From contig NZ_CP084876.1 in the NCBI RefSeq assembly GCF_020525925.1, positions 2,852,001 to 2,916,000 on the forward strand: a stretch of DNA of 64,000 nucleotides, given 5' to 3'. Under the pieces are notes generated by a model that was given only the letters and a program-made list of their open reading frames with translations, ran no database searches and was not told the origin of the DNA. The position numbers and the translations under genes were made by a program. The DNA comes from Klebsiella quasipneumoniae subsp. quasipneumoniae. Lineage in GTDB: Bacteria > Pseudomonadota > Gammaproteobacteria > Enterobacterales > Enterobacteriaceae. Shown piece after piece: positions 55,318 through 63,497 of the stretch (positions are counted from its first letter, which is position 1; every line of letters starts with the position of its first letter).

Positions 55318-58300
55318 ATGATTACTATTGATGGTAATGGCGCGGTCGCTTCCGTCGCGTTTCGCACCAGTGAAGTTATCGCCATCTACCCGATCACGCC
55401 CAGTTCAACGATGGCGGAACAGGCCGACGCCTGGGCCGGCAATGGGCTGAAAAACGTCTGGGGCGATGTGCCACGCGTGGTCGAAATGCAGTCGGAGGCA
55501 GGCGCCATTGGCGCCGTACATGGCGCGCTGCAGACCGGCGCCCTCTCCACCTCCTTTACCTCATCGCAGGGCCTGCTGCTGATGATCCCCACGCTGTACA
55601 AACTGGCCGGCCAGCTGATGCCGTTTGTCCTGCACGTCGCCGCCCGCACCGTCGCCACCCACGCGCTGTCGATCTTCGGCGACCATTCCGATGTGATGGC
55701 GGTCCGCCAGACCGGGTGCGCCATGCTGTGCGCCAGCAGCGTTCAGGAAGCGCAGGATTTCGCGCTGATCTCGCATATCGCCACTCTGCAAAGCCGGGTG
55801 CCGTTTATTCATTTCTTTGATGGTTTCCGCACCTCGCACGAAATCAACAAAATCGCCCCGCTGGCGGATGACACGATTCGCGCCCTGCTGCCGCAGGAAA
55901 AAATCGCTGAGCATCGCCAGCGCGCGCTCAATCCGGAACACCCGGTGATCCGCGGGACCTCGGCCAACCCTGACACCTACTTCCAGTCGCGGGAGGCCAC
56001 CAACCCGTGGTACGACGCGGTTTATGATCATGTCGAGAAAGCGATGGACGACTTCGCCGCCGCCACCGGCCGCCAGTACAAACCGTTTGAGTTTTACGGC
56101 CATCCGCAGGCGGAGCGCGTCATCGTCATTATGGGCTCGGCCATCGGCACCTGCGAAGAGGTGGTCGATGAGCTGCTGAGCCGCGGCGAGAAAGTCGGCG
56201 TACTGAAGGTCCGCCTCTATCGTCCGTTCTCCGCCGCCCACCTGCTGGCAGCGCTGCCGGAGAGCGCCCGGGCGGTGGCGGTGCTGGATCGCACCAAAGA
56301 ACCTGGCGCGCACGCGGAGCCGCTGTATCTCGACGTGATGACCGCCCTGGCGGAAGCCTTTAACCGCGGCGAGCGCGAGACGCTGCCGCGGACCATCGGC
56401 GGCCGCTACGGTCTCTCTTCCAAGGAGTTCGGTCCGGAATGCGTGCTGGCGATATTCCATGAGCTGCAGGCCGCCCAGCCGAAGCCGCGCTTTACCGTCG
56501 GCATCTATGACGACGTGACCAACCTGTCGCTACCGCTGGGCGAAAATACCCTGCCGGCAGAGGCCAAGCTCGAAGCGCTGTTCTACGGCCTCGGCAGCGA
56601 CGGCAGCGTGTCGGCCACCAAAAACAATATCAAAATCATCGGCAACTCCACCCCGTGGTTCTCCCAGGGGTACTTTGTCTATGACTCGAAGAAGGCGGGC
56701 GGCCTGACCGTCTCCCATCTGCGGGTCAGCGAAAAGCCGATTCGTTCTTCATATCTGATTTCGCAGGCCGATTTCGTTGGCTGCCACCAGCTGCAGTTTA
56801 TCGATAAATACCAGATGGCCGAGCGGCTGAAGCCCGGCGGCATTTTCCTGCTCAACACGCCGTACAGCGCCGATGAAGTCTGGTCCCGCCTGCCGCAGGA
56901 AGTGCAGGCCACCCTGAATCAGAAAAAAGCGCGTTTTTACGTGGTCAACGCGGCGAAGATCGCCCGCGAATGTAGCCTCGGGGCGCGCATTAATACCGTG
57001 ATGCAGATGGCCTTCTTCCATCTGACTCACATCCTGCCTGGCGACAGCGCGCTGGCGGAACTGCAGGCGGCCATCGCCAAAAGCTACAGCAGCAAAGGTC
57101 AGGAGCTGGTGGAACGTAACTGGCAGGCGCTGGCCCTGGCCCGCGAGTCCCTGGCGGAAGTGCCGCTGCAGCCGGTGAATGCCAGCAGTCCGAACCGCCC
57201 GCCGGTGGTCTCCGACGCCGCGCCGGATTTCGTCAAAACGGTCACCGCCGCCATGCTGGCCGGCCTCGGCGATGCGCTGCCGGTCTCCGCCCTGCCGCCG
57301 GACGGCACCTGGCCCATGGGCACCACCCGCTGGGAGAAACGCAACATCGCCGAAGAGATCCCGATCTGGAAGGAAGCGCTTTGCACCCAGTGTAACCACT
57401 GCGTTGCCGCCTGCCCGCACTCGGCAATCCGCGCCAAAGTGGTCGCGCCGGAGGACATGGAGAACGCCCCTGCCAGTCTGCACTCGCTGGACGTTAAATC
57501 CCGCGATATGCGCGGGCAGAAATACGTTCTGCAGGTCGCCCCGGAAGACTGCACCGGCTGCAACCTGTGCGTGGAAGTGTGCCCGGCAAAAGATCGCCAG
57601 AACCCGGAGATCAAGGCCATCAATATGATGTCGCGCCTGGAGCATGTGGAAGAGGAGAAAGTGAATTACGATTACTTCCTCAACCTGCCGGAAATCGACC
57701 GCAGCAAACTGGAGCGTATTGATATCCGCACTTCGCAGCTGATCAGCCCGCTGTTTGAATACTCCGGCGCCTGCTCCGGCTGTGGCGAAACGCCGTATAT
57801 CAAACTGCTGACCCAGCTGTATGGCGACCGGATGCTGATTGCCAATGCCACCGGCTGCTCATCCATTTACGGCGGCAACCTGCCCTCGACCCCGTACACG
57901 ACCGACGCCAACGGCCGCGGCCCGGCGTGGGCCAACTCGCTGTTTGAGGATAACGCTGAATTCGGGCTCGGCTTCCGCTTAACCGTCGACCAGCATCGCC
58001 AGCGCGTGATGCGCCTGCTGAGCGAATTCGCCGACCAGCTGCCGACAGAGCTGAACGCGGCGCTGCATGCCGAGGCGACGCCGGAAGCGCGCCGCGAACA
58101 GGTGGCGGCCCTGCGTCAGGTGCTGGCCGGCGTGCAAGGCGCTGAAGAGCTGCTGACCGATGCCGACGCGCTGGTGGAGAAATCCGTCTGGCTGATCGGC
58201 GGCGACGGCTGGGCCTACGATATCGGCTTCGGCGGTCTGGACCATGTGCTGAGCCTGACGGAAAATGTCAACATTCTGGTGCTGGATACCCAGTGTTACT

Positions 58301-58845
58301 CCAACACCGGCGGCCAGGCGTCAAAAGCCACCCCGCTGGGGGCGGTCACTAAGTTTGGCGAGCACGGTAAACGCAAGGCGCGCAAAGATCTTGGCGTCAG
58401 CATGATGATGTACGGTCATGTCTATGTGGCGCAGATATCGCTGGGCGCGCAGCTGAACCAGACGGTGAAAGCGATTCAGGAAGCGGAAGCCTATCCGGGG
58501 CCATCGCTGATCATCGCCTACAGTCCTTGCGAAGAGCATGGCTACGATCTGGCGCTCAGCCACGATCAGATGCGTCAGCTGACCGCTACCGGCTTCTGGC
58601 CGCTCTACCGCTTCGACCCGCGTCGGGCGGAAGAAGGCAAGATCCCACTGGCGCTGGACTCCCGCCCACCGTCAGATGCCCTGGCTGAGACGCTGCTCAA
58701 TGAGCAACGCTTCCGTCGCCTGAATGCGCAGCAGCCGGAAGTGGCGGAGCAACTGTGGAAAGACGCGGCCGCCGACCTGCAGAAGCGCTACGACTTCCTC
58801 GCCCAGCTGGCGGGCAAAGCGGAGAAATCACCGAGCGAGAGCTAA
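55318..58845 (+). CDS. ydbK: Pyruvate:flavodoxin (ferredoxin) oxidoreductase YdbK
   Basis: 1175 residues, a full single-chain PFOR. The N-terminal pyruvate-binding domain begins MITIDGNGAVASVAFRTSE. Two [4Fe-4S] motifs are CTQCNHCVAACPHS (about 689-702) and CTGCNLCVEVCPAK (about 744-757). A third cluster uses CSGCGETPY, and the thiamine diphosphate motif is GGDGWAYDIGFGG (about 960). It oxidises pyruvate to acetyl-CoA and reduces flavodoxin or ferredoxin. Gene order (ydbJ, ydbK, micC, ompN) marks it as the ydbK ortholog, not the nif-cluster nifJ. Confidence 0.96.
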   Translation: MITIDGNGAVASVAFRTSEVIAIYPITPSSTMAEQADAWAGNGLKNVWGDVPRVVEMQSEAGAIGAVHGALQTGALSTSFTSSQGLLLMIPTLYKLAGQLMPFVLHVAARTVATHALSIFGDHSDVMAVRQTGCAMLCASSVQEAQDFALISHIATLQSRVPFIHFFDGFRTSHEINKIAPLADDTIRALLPQEKIAEHRQRALNPEHPVIRGTSANPDTYFQSREATNPWYDAVYDHVEKAMDDFAAATGRQYKPFEFYGHPQAERVIVIMGSAIGTCEEVVDELLSRGEKVGVLKVRLYRPFSAAHLLAALPESARAVAVLDRTKEPGAHAEPLYLDVMTALAEAFNRGERETLPRTIGGRYGLSSKEFGPECVLAIFHELQAAQPKPRFTVGIYDDVTNLSLPLGENTLPAEAKLEALFYGLGSDGSVSATKNNIKIIGNSTPWFSQGYFVYDSKKAGGLTVSHLRVSEKPIRSSYLISQADFVGCHQLQFIDKYQMAERLKPGGIFLLNTPYSADEVWSRLPQEVQATLNQKKARFYVVNAAKIARECSLGARINTVMQMAFFHLTHILPGDSALAELQAAIAKSYSSKGQELVERNWQALALARESLAEVPLQPVNASSPNRPPVVSDAAPDFVKTVTAAMLAGLGDALPVSALPPDGTWPMGTTRWEKRNIAEEIPIWKEALCTQCNHCVAACPHSAIRAKVVAPEDMENAPASLHSLDVKSRDMRGQKYVLQVAPEDCTGCNLCVEVCPAKDRQNPEIKAINMMSRLEHVEEEKVNYDYFLNLPEIDRSKLERIDIRTSQLISPLFEYSGACSGCGETPYIKLLTQLYGDRMLIANATGCSSIYGGNLPSTPYTTDANGRGPAWANSLFEDNAEFGLGFRLTVDQHRQRVMRLLSEFADQLPTELNAALHAEATPEARREQVAALRQVLAGVQGAEELLTDADALVEKSVWLIGGDGWAYDIGFGGLDHVLSLTENVNILVLDTQCYSNTGGQASKATPLGAVTKFGEHGKRKARKDLGVSMMMYGHVYVAQISLGAQLNQTVKAIQEAEAYPGPSLIIAYSPCEEHGYDLALSHDQMRQLTATGFWPLYRFDPRRAEEGKIPLALDSRPPSDALAETLLNEQRFRRLNAQQPEVAEQLWKDAAADLQKRYDFLAQLAGKAEKSPSES

Positions 58846-58869
58846 GGTTATTTTCCCTCCCGCAGCCAT

Positions 58870-58899
58870 AAAAAAAGCCCGAACATAAAGTTCGGGCTT
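58870..58899 (-). terminator. Intrinsic terminator of micC
   Basis: AAGCCCGAAC / GTTCGGGCTT with a 5-base loop; on the minus strand it runs into seven or eight T residues. It forms the 3' end of MicC and may also weaken readthrough from ydbK on the other strand. Confidence 0.88.
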
Positions 58900-58981
58900 G
58901 TCGTTTTACCGATAAACAAAATCATTCCGCAGAATGAGACGGCAAATAAAAATGCTTGGCATGACAATAAAGGCATATAAC
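58870..58981 (-). ncRNA. micC: MicC small regulatory RNA
   Basis: On the minus strand the sequence begins GTTATATGCCTTTATTGTCA, the 5' end of E. coli MicC, and ends with CGACAAGCCCGAAC...GTTCGGGCTTTTTTT, the MicC terminator. The middle has diverged. Length is about 112 nt against 109 in E. coli. A good promoter lies just upstream: TATACA, 17 bases, TATTAT, 6-7 bases before the 5' end. MicC is Hfq-dependent and represses OmpC-type porins by pairing its 5' end near the ribosome site. The position between ydbK and ompN, divergent from ompN, is as in E. coli. Confidence 0.9.
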
Positions 58982-59092
58982 GCCCGAATAATACGCGATC
59001 AAACTGAATATGTATAATTTTTATTTTGTATATTATTTGTAGATATATTCACCATAATTATCACCATTACTTCAGAAGTATTTTATTTAGAT

Positions 59093-59110
59093 TTTACTTA
59101 TATCGTAACA
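59093..59110 (+). promoter_or_regulatory. Possible OmpR box upstream of ompN
   Basis: TTTACTTATATCGTAACA resembles the OmpR-binding elements of ompF and ompC (TTTAC...GTTACA-like). It lies about 95-110 bases before the porin start in an AT-rich upstream region. Confidence 0.3.
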
Positions 59111-59203
59111 ATTGAGTCTTACCATATCTCAGACCGCTCCTTTAGCATGAGTTCACTTCCTTCCCGGAAGCTAGAACATAAAAACAGTTAAAGGAATTTC
59201 TTC

Positions 59204-60328
59204 ATGAAAAGAAAAGTACTGGCCCTCGTTATTCCGGCTTTATTAGCCGCTGGCGCTGCGCACGCGGCGGAAATTTATAATAAAGACGGAAATAAATTAG
59301 ATGTCTATGGCAAGGTAGACGGTCTGCACTATTTCTCCAGCGACTCGAAAAAAGACGGCGACCAAACTTACGTTCGCTTTGGCTTTAAAGGCGAAACCCA
59401 GATCAACGATATGCTCACCGGTTACGGCCAGTGGGAATACAACGTTCAGGCCAACAATACCGAAAGCGCCGGCGATCAGGCGTGGACCCGTCTGGCCTTC
59501 GCCGGTATCAAAGTGGGCGATTACGGTTCTTTCGACTACGGTCGTAACTACGGCGTGCTGTACGACGTCGAAGGCTGGACCGATATGCTGCCGGAGTTTG
59601 GCGGCGACTCTTACACCTATGCGGATAACTTTATGGCAGGCCGCGCCAACGGCGTCGCGACCTACCGCAACAGCGATTTCTTCGGTCTGGTGGATGGTCT
59701 GAACTTCGCCCTGCAGTATCAGGGTAAAAACGAAGGCCAGAACGCCCAGGATATCAACGTCGGCACCAACAACCGCAGCAGCGACAGCGATGTTCGCTTT
59801 GACAACGGCGACGGTTTCGGTCTCTCCACCTCCTATAACTTCGGCATGGGCATCAGCGCGGCTGCGGCCTATACCTCTTCTGACCGTACCAACGACCAGA
59901 TGACCCAGACCAACGCCCGCGGCGATAAAGCCGAAGCCTGGACTGCCGGTCTGAAGTACGACGCCAACGATATCTACCTGGCGACCATGTACTCTGAAAC
60001 CCGCAACATGACCCCGTACGGCAATGACGGCGTGGCCAACAAGACGCAAAACTTCGAAGTCACTGCTCAGTATCAGTTCGACTTCGGTCTGCGTCCGGCT
60101 ATCTCCTACCTGCAGTCCAAAGGCAAAGATCTCTATAATACCGGCAGCTACGCCGATAAAGATCTGGTCAAATATATGGACGTCGGCGCCACCTATTACT
60201 TCAACCGTAATATGTCCACCTACGTTGATTACAAAATCAACCTGCTGGATGACAACGACAGCTTCTACAAAGACAACGGTATTTCTACCGACAACATCGT
60301 CGCGCTGGGCCTGGTTTACCAGTTCTGA
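59204..60328 (+). CDS. ompN: Outer-membrane general porin OmpN (OmpK37)
   Basis: 374 residues. The signal peptide [21 protein letters not shown] is cleaved to give [23 protein letters not shown], the standard start of a mature OmpC/OmpF/OmpN porin. Alternating amphipathic strands follow, the loop 3 stretch around [20 protein letters not shown] narrows the pore, and the chain ends with ALGLVYQF, the C-terminal Phe needed for BAM recognition. The location next to micC, ydbK and uspF identifies it as OmpN, known as OmpK37 in K. pneumoniae, a normally weakly expressed quiescent porin with narrow permeability to beta-lactams. Confidence 0.95.
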   Translation: MKRKVLALVIPALLAAGAAHAAEIYNKDGNKLDVYGKVDGLHYFSSDSKKDGDQTYVRFGFKGETQINDMLTGYGQWEYNVQANNTESAGDQAWTRLAFAGIKVGDYGSFDYGRNYGVLYDVEGWTDMLPEFGGDSYTYADNFMAGRANGVATYRNSDFFGLVDGLNFALQYQGKNEGQNAQDINVGTNNRSSDSDVRFDNGDGFGLSTSYNFGMGISAAAAYTSSDRTNDQMTQTNARGDKAEAWTAGLKYDANDIYLATMYSETRNMTPYGNDGVANKTQNFEVTAQYQFDFGLRPAISYLQSKGKDLYNTGSYADKDLVKYMDVGATYYFNRNMSTYVDYKINLLDDNDSFYKDNGISTDNIVALGLVYQF

Positions 60329-60334
60329 TGCGCC

Positions 60335-60360
60335 AGCCCGCCGGTTCCGGCGGGCTTTCT
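60335..60360 (+). terminator. Terminator of ompN
   Basis: AGCCCGCCGG / CCGGCGGGCT with a minimal loop, followed by TTTCTCTCTCT. It lies seven bases after the porin stop codon. Confidence 0.8.
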
Positions 60361-60472
60361 CTCTCTCTGCATCGCAGCAGCTAAAACAAAACAATATATC
60401 CCACAGCTTAAAATAGCCGTCCGCTTAGTGATATAGTCGTGCTCAGTCAGTGCCTGCCCGAGGACGTCCATC

Positions 60473-60685
60473 ATGCATCATCACCCGGTAAAATCTTCCC
60501 GAATTATCTCTGTCGCCTATGATGACGCCTCCGCCACGCTGGAAATCTGTTTTTATCACCAGCCGCCGTTGCAATATACCGGGGTTCCACCGCGTATTTT
60601 TCGTGACTTTTTACAGGTGGTGTCAAAAGGCCGATTTTATGACGGCGTGATAAAGGGAAAATTCCCCGAACGCAAGCCACGTTAA
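60473..60685 (+). CDS. KTSC domain protein
   Basis: 70 residues. The KTSC domain reads VKSSRIISVAYDDASATLEICF and later YTGVPPRIFRDFLQVVSKGRFYDGVIKGKF (in parts, about 36-65). The domain name comes from the usual K-T-S-x-C spacing; it is found alone or at the end of lysyl-tRNA synthetase-like proteins, and its function is unknown. It is a single short gene between ompN and uspF, with GAGGACG upstream. Confidence 0.8.
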   Translation: MHHHPVKSSRIISVAYDDASATLEICFYHQPPLQYTGVPPRIFRDFLQVVSKGRFYDGVIKGKFPERKPR

Positions 60686-60766
60686 TGTCAAAGTGTGACT
60701 GCGGTCATGATACAAAACGTGCCATAATGCCGTACAATATGAGGGGATACTTAAACAGGAGGTTTT

Positions 60767-61201
60767 ATGAGCAGAATGATTCTTGTCCCCATCGATATCT
60801 CTGATAAAGAATTTACTGAACGCATTATCAGTCACGTTGAATCGGAAGCGCGGATTGACGACGCTGAGGTCCATTTCCTCTCCGTTATCCCTTCCCTGCC
60901 TTATTATGCCTCACTGGGAATGGCCTATACCGCCGAACTGCCTGGTATGGATGAGCTGCGCGAAGGGACGGAAACGCAGCTTAAAGAGCTCGCGAAGCAG
61001 TTCTCTATCCCGGAAGATCGGAAACATTTTCACGTTGCCGAAGGGTCGCCAAAGGATAAGATCCTGGCCCTCGCCAGGTCGCTACCCGCCGACCTGGTGA
61101 TCATCGCTTCGCACCGGCCGGATATTACCACCTATCTGCTGGGCTCCAACGCCGCCGCGGTGGTCCGCCACGCCGAGTGCTCGGTGCTGGTCGTTCGCTA
61201 A
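60767..61201 (+). CDS. uspF: Universal stress protein F
   Basis: 144 residues with the UspA fold, starting [21 protein letters not shown]. The ATP-binding end [26 protein letters not shown], then [20 protein letters not shown], contains the G-x2-G-x9-G-type loop in UspF form. UspF (YnaF) binds ATP and affects fimbriae-mediated adhesion in E. coli. An AGGAGG ribosome site lies 7 bases before the ATG. Confidence 0.96.
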   Translation: MSRMILVPIDISDKEFTERIISHVESEARIDDAEVHFLSVIPSLPYYASLGMAYTAELPGMDELREGTETQLKELAKQFSIPEDRKHFHVAEGSPKDKILALARSLPADLVIIASHRPDITTYLLGSNAAAVVRHAECSVLVVR

Positions 61202-61207
61202 CGCCTC

Positions 61208-61230
61208 AGCCCGCCGCCCGGCGGGCTTTT
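61208..61230 (+). terminator. Terminator of uspF
   Basis: AGCCCGCC / GGCGGGCT with a GCCC loop, followed by TTTTTATTTTT. Confidence 0.9.
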
Positions 61231-61261
61231 TATTTTTACTTCTGCCCCTGCCCGCAGCCCA

Positions 61262-61340
61262 AAGTGCCGGAAAGATGCTGACATTCCGCCCATGAATCCG
61301 TACCATACACGCCACGGTTGTCTGTCAGACCTCATTAATT
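61262..61340 (+). pseudogene. Relic of a tyrosine-recombinase (integrase) C-terminal region
   Basis: Read from about 61262 it gives KCRKDADIPPMNPYHTRH, which matches KRAGIRRRNPYHTRH in the integrase fragment at 63498-63944; NPYHTRH is the catalytic-arginine region. After that the match is lost. The stretch is too short to be a gene and appears to be the scar of an earlier integrase copy. It is followed, as in the right-hand copy, by a ttcA-like start (61423). Confidence 0.5.
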
Positions 61341-61422
61341 GCTACGCGCCAGCGCGACGTTGTCCAGCGGCTGGCAGAACGCGTGCTCTTCTGATGCCAC
61401 ACTATGAATTGAGCCACTATTA

Positions 61423-61467
61423 CATGCTGCAAAATCAAGAAATCAGTAAAAATGTACAACACCAATA
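61423..61467 (+). pseudogene. Displaced ttcA 5'-end relic
   Basis: An ATG at 61423 opens MLQNQEISKNVQHQ and stops. This closely follows the start of TtcA (MQENQQITKKEQYN in E. coli) over 12 positions, with matching bases such as AAAATCAA. It fits a ttcA start that was separated from its gene by an integration and has since decayed; the current ttcA start appears at 63993. Confidence 0.45.
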
Positions 61468-61528
61468 AGTTGTGCCCCCTCCAACCAACTGAATTTATTT
61501 TATATTTACATACAGCCAGCCCCCACAG

Positions 61529-61723
61529 CGCCGGCCGCTAGTCCTGGCACCTGAATCCACCCGGGAATGGATGAGGCAGGCTATTCGAGGAAAAGAGGTG
61601 AATGAGATAATTGCAGATGGTGCGGTACCTGCTGATCATTTCACATGGCACCCCGTTTTCCGAGCGGTGGACAACGTTAGGAATCAGGGGGCGTAATTGA
61701 TTGAGGCTATTAAAATCCAATAA
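61529..61723 (+). pseudogene. yedK (SRAP/HMCES-type) C-terminal fragment
   Basis: In frame from 61529 it reads RRPLVLAPESTREWMRQAIR, then GKEVNEIIADGAVPADHFTW, HPVFRAVDNVRNQGA, TAA (61694-61696), and after the stop LIEAIKIQ and a second TAA. This is the C-terminal third of E. coli YedK (RRPLVLSPEAAREWMRQ ... NVKNQGAELIQPV), with the Glu after NQGA turned into a stop. SRAP proteins crosslink to abasic sites in single-stranded DNA; the active-site Cys at the N-terminus is missing, so this fragment cannot work. Phage and island copies of yedK are common. Confidence 0.75.
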
Positions 61724-61807
61724 CCTGATAATACCCGCACTATGCTGAAAGCAGACCTTGGTGTTCTGATTGCCTTTTGCATCGGGAATGCCCTCAAAGC
61801 GCATAAG

Positions 61808-61987
61808 TTAAGGAAGTTGCTCAGGCTCCGACGGCATCTTTAGGGCTGGTTGATAAAAAATCAAAATTGTGAACTACTTTCACCGATAATAAATTCAACG
61901 TAATAAAAAACCGCCGGCGCGAGTTTCAATCAGAAGTCATCTATTATCACGTTAATATAGGTAAGATAACGCAACTGTACCGATCAG
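61808..61987. other. Non-coding remnant DNA before the immunity gene
   Basis: AT-rich stretch within the prophage-like segment in which no gene, terminator or repeat could be supported. Confidence 0.4.
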
Positions 61988-62248
61988 CTACTCTTTGAAA
62001 CCAGGCTTGCCATTCCTGGCCCGCCATTCTTTCACTTCCTTAACAACCCTTTCCGGACTATCCTCTCGGCCCTTTGGAGGATAGAAAATTACATCAGAAC
62101 CATCAGGGTGTTCAGTGATACGTTCAAACTCTAAAACATTTTGCACATCTTCATCTTCGGTTGTATTATCCGGATTAAATATCTTTTTCACAAAAGCTAA
62201 AAACTCAGATTCGGTGTAATCAGAAATGCTTTTTTTATTGTCCATCAT
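61988..62248 (-). CDS. Colicin-E/S-pyocin-type DNase immunity protein
   Basis: 86 residues, the size of colicin DNase immunity proteins (Im2, Im7, Im9). MDNKKSISDYTESEFLAFV parallels ELKHSISDYTEAEFLQLV of Im9. The helix III signature is TEHPDGSDVIFYPPKGRED against TEHPSGSDLIYYP in Im9, keeping the key Asp and second Tyr, with the first Tyr replaced by Phe as in many pyocin immunities. The C-terminus is RARNGKPGFKE. It protects a producer by binding the nuclease domain. It appears intact, while the DNase gene just upstream is broken, so it is an orphan immunity gene. GC content is much lower than in the surrounding backbone. Confidence 0.92.
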   Translation of the reverse strand: MMDNKKSISDYTESEFLAFVKKIFNPDNTTEDEDVQNVLEFERITEHPDGSDVIFYPPKGREDSPERVVKEVKEWRARNGKPGFKE

Positions 62249-62251
62249 TTA

Positions 62252-62700
62252 CCACCATTGCTTAGTGAACTTCGACATGGCTTTTTGTGCATCATAACTC
62301 GCCAGTTCTCAATACCATACACATCACCGGTATTTTAATAGCTTTTGCGTGTTCTAATTCATGTTTAAGCCTTCCCCCGACATGCTCATTTTACGAATGA
62401 ACGACCATGTTTCTAACTTGATACCCCCTAAGCTAGCTTGTCAAACCGCTCAGTTAGCTCAGTGGTATCAGAAACCGCCTTCCTGAAAGCTCTCCGAATG
62501 AATGAAAGTTCGAAAACTCACAGCCACGAAATTTTTCAGCAATCACACTGGGAACAGGAGAGCCTAACTCGTCTCCAGTTTTTTTTCAGCCAACCATGAC
62601 TAACCTGCTCCCCTTAACCAGTGATTTTGCCAGGTAAATCTCTAGAGCTTGCCAACATAACATCACTTGGCTCGACTCCCATTGCAAGAGCATCAGGCTG
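62252..62700 (-). pseudogene. Decayed colicin-E-type HNH DNase domain
   Basis: Directly upstream of the immunity gene, minus-strand frames can be pieced into the DNase domain of colicins E2/E7/E9: PGKITG-stop-GEQV (E9 PGKATGKGKPV), DELGSPVPSVIAEKFRGCEF (E7 KDLGSPVPDRIANKLRDKEF), SNFHSF (KSFDDF), EHVGGRLKHELEHAKAIK (E9 QQVGGRKVYELHHDKPIS), and after a frameshift GDVYGIENWRV (E9 GGEVYDMDNIRV). At least one in-frame stop and two or three frame changes are needed, so it is dead. Upstream, PDALAMGVEPSDVMLASSRDL runs into it. The receptor-binding and translocation domains of a full bacteriocin are not seen. Confidence 0.82.
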
Positions 62701-62742
62701 CTAGATCTCTCAGTACAGAAAATCCAGGCAGGCTAGCAGTAT

Positions 62743-63063
62743 TTACGGTTGAGATGGACGAAATCTTATTGTTCCACGCGCAATGCCTGGCTTTCCGGGC
62801 TCATACTTGCATTTTCTCATTGCTGATCTTGTTTCTCTAAAAAAGATCTCAGCACCAGTTGTCTCAACAGAAGTTACTTCCCCTTTTTCATTTACTGAGG
62901 CAGCGTAATTTACAGTGCCACTAATCCGATTAGCCATGGCAGAAACTGGATAATAAGGATTAGGGCAACTTATCCGCACAGGCACAACTTCTTCTTTATT
63001 TTCTGCAGCAAGTGCCAAGTTTGATATAAGAACAGCGCAAACCAGAAGTAATGTTTTTTTCAT
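62743..63063 (-). CDS. Small secreted TonB-C-like protein
   Basis: 106 residues from MKKTLLLVCAVLISNLALAAENK, a clear Sec signal of about 20 residues. The mature part follows the TonB C-terminal domain pattern: CPNPYYPVSAMANRISGTV, VNEKGEVTSVETTGAEIFF, then a final KYEPGKPGIARGTIRFRP. Free-standing periplasmic TonB-C domains are known but rarely characterised. There is no TonB membrane anchor or proline-rich arm. It lies in the prophage-like remnant, upstream of the dead DNase. The start at 63063 is the normal signal-peptide start; the ribosome site is weak. Confidence 0.7.
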   Translation of the reverse strand: MKKTLLLVCAVLISNLALAAENKEEVVPVRISCPNPYYPVSAMANRISGTVNYAASVNEKGEVTSVETTGAEIFFRETRSAMRKCKYEPGKPGIARGTIRFRPSQP

Positions 63064-63497
63064 AATCGATACCAATTGTTGTTTTCCTTATGTCTATAGA
63101 TCTCTAATACGCCTTTTTCATGCAACGCCTGAGAATGCGGCTCCACTTCTACATCCCCGCTGGTATGGAGGGGATTATATATCACAGCCGGGTTAGCTGC
63201 GCGCTTTGCGTTCTGCGGGGGATTGAGGCATCGCCATTCTTCCGCAGGGCTACTCCTTCCCTATAACGCTTCCATTCACCTATATTCCATTAAAAAATGA
63301 GGAGTTTCGACTTATCATTTAGGGTCAAGTAAAGTAAACACCTCTCTTACAGCCAGATTTCCAATCTTATGTGAGCCCCAAAACCCGGCACTGATTGCCG
63401 GGTATTTTATTGCTTCCCAGGTGCTTTTACGGTTTCTCACGCCCGGCACATCTCCGGCGAGTTACCTCTCACCAGCGCCTCAGCAAAAGGCCTCGGT
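63064..63497. other. Spacer in the prophage remnant, with a tiny ORF relic and a terminator
   Basis: 434 bases without a convincing gene. A minus-strand start at 63231 reads MPQSPAERKARS and stops at 63193; it looks like the first codons of the short phage proteins that begin MxQTPAERKAxxR, cut off early. A terminator lies at 63383-63412. Confidence 0.4.
63383..63412 (+). terminator. Intrinsic terminator-like hairpin
   Basis: ACCCGGCA / TGCCGGGT with a CTGAT loop, followed by ATTTTATT. An AAAA tract on the other side means it could act in both directions. Confidence 0.7.

Noticed and set aside
58870..58899. Terminator of ydbK on the plus strand
   Set aside because: The run of A before and only a broken T-run after the stem show that the strong direction is minus; together with the upstream match it is the 3' end of micC.
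61538..61804. 88-codon minus-strand open frame in the prophage remnant
   Set aside because: It is mostly antisense to the recognisable yedK fragment and has no similarity I can name.
62451..62520. tRNA-like pieces (TAGCTCAGTGGTA and later AGTTCGAAAACTC)
   Set aside because: They resemble D-arm and T-arm sequences, but no anticodon stem or acceptor stem can be formed, and the region reads as part of the decayed DNase domain on the other strand.
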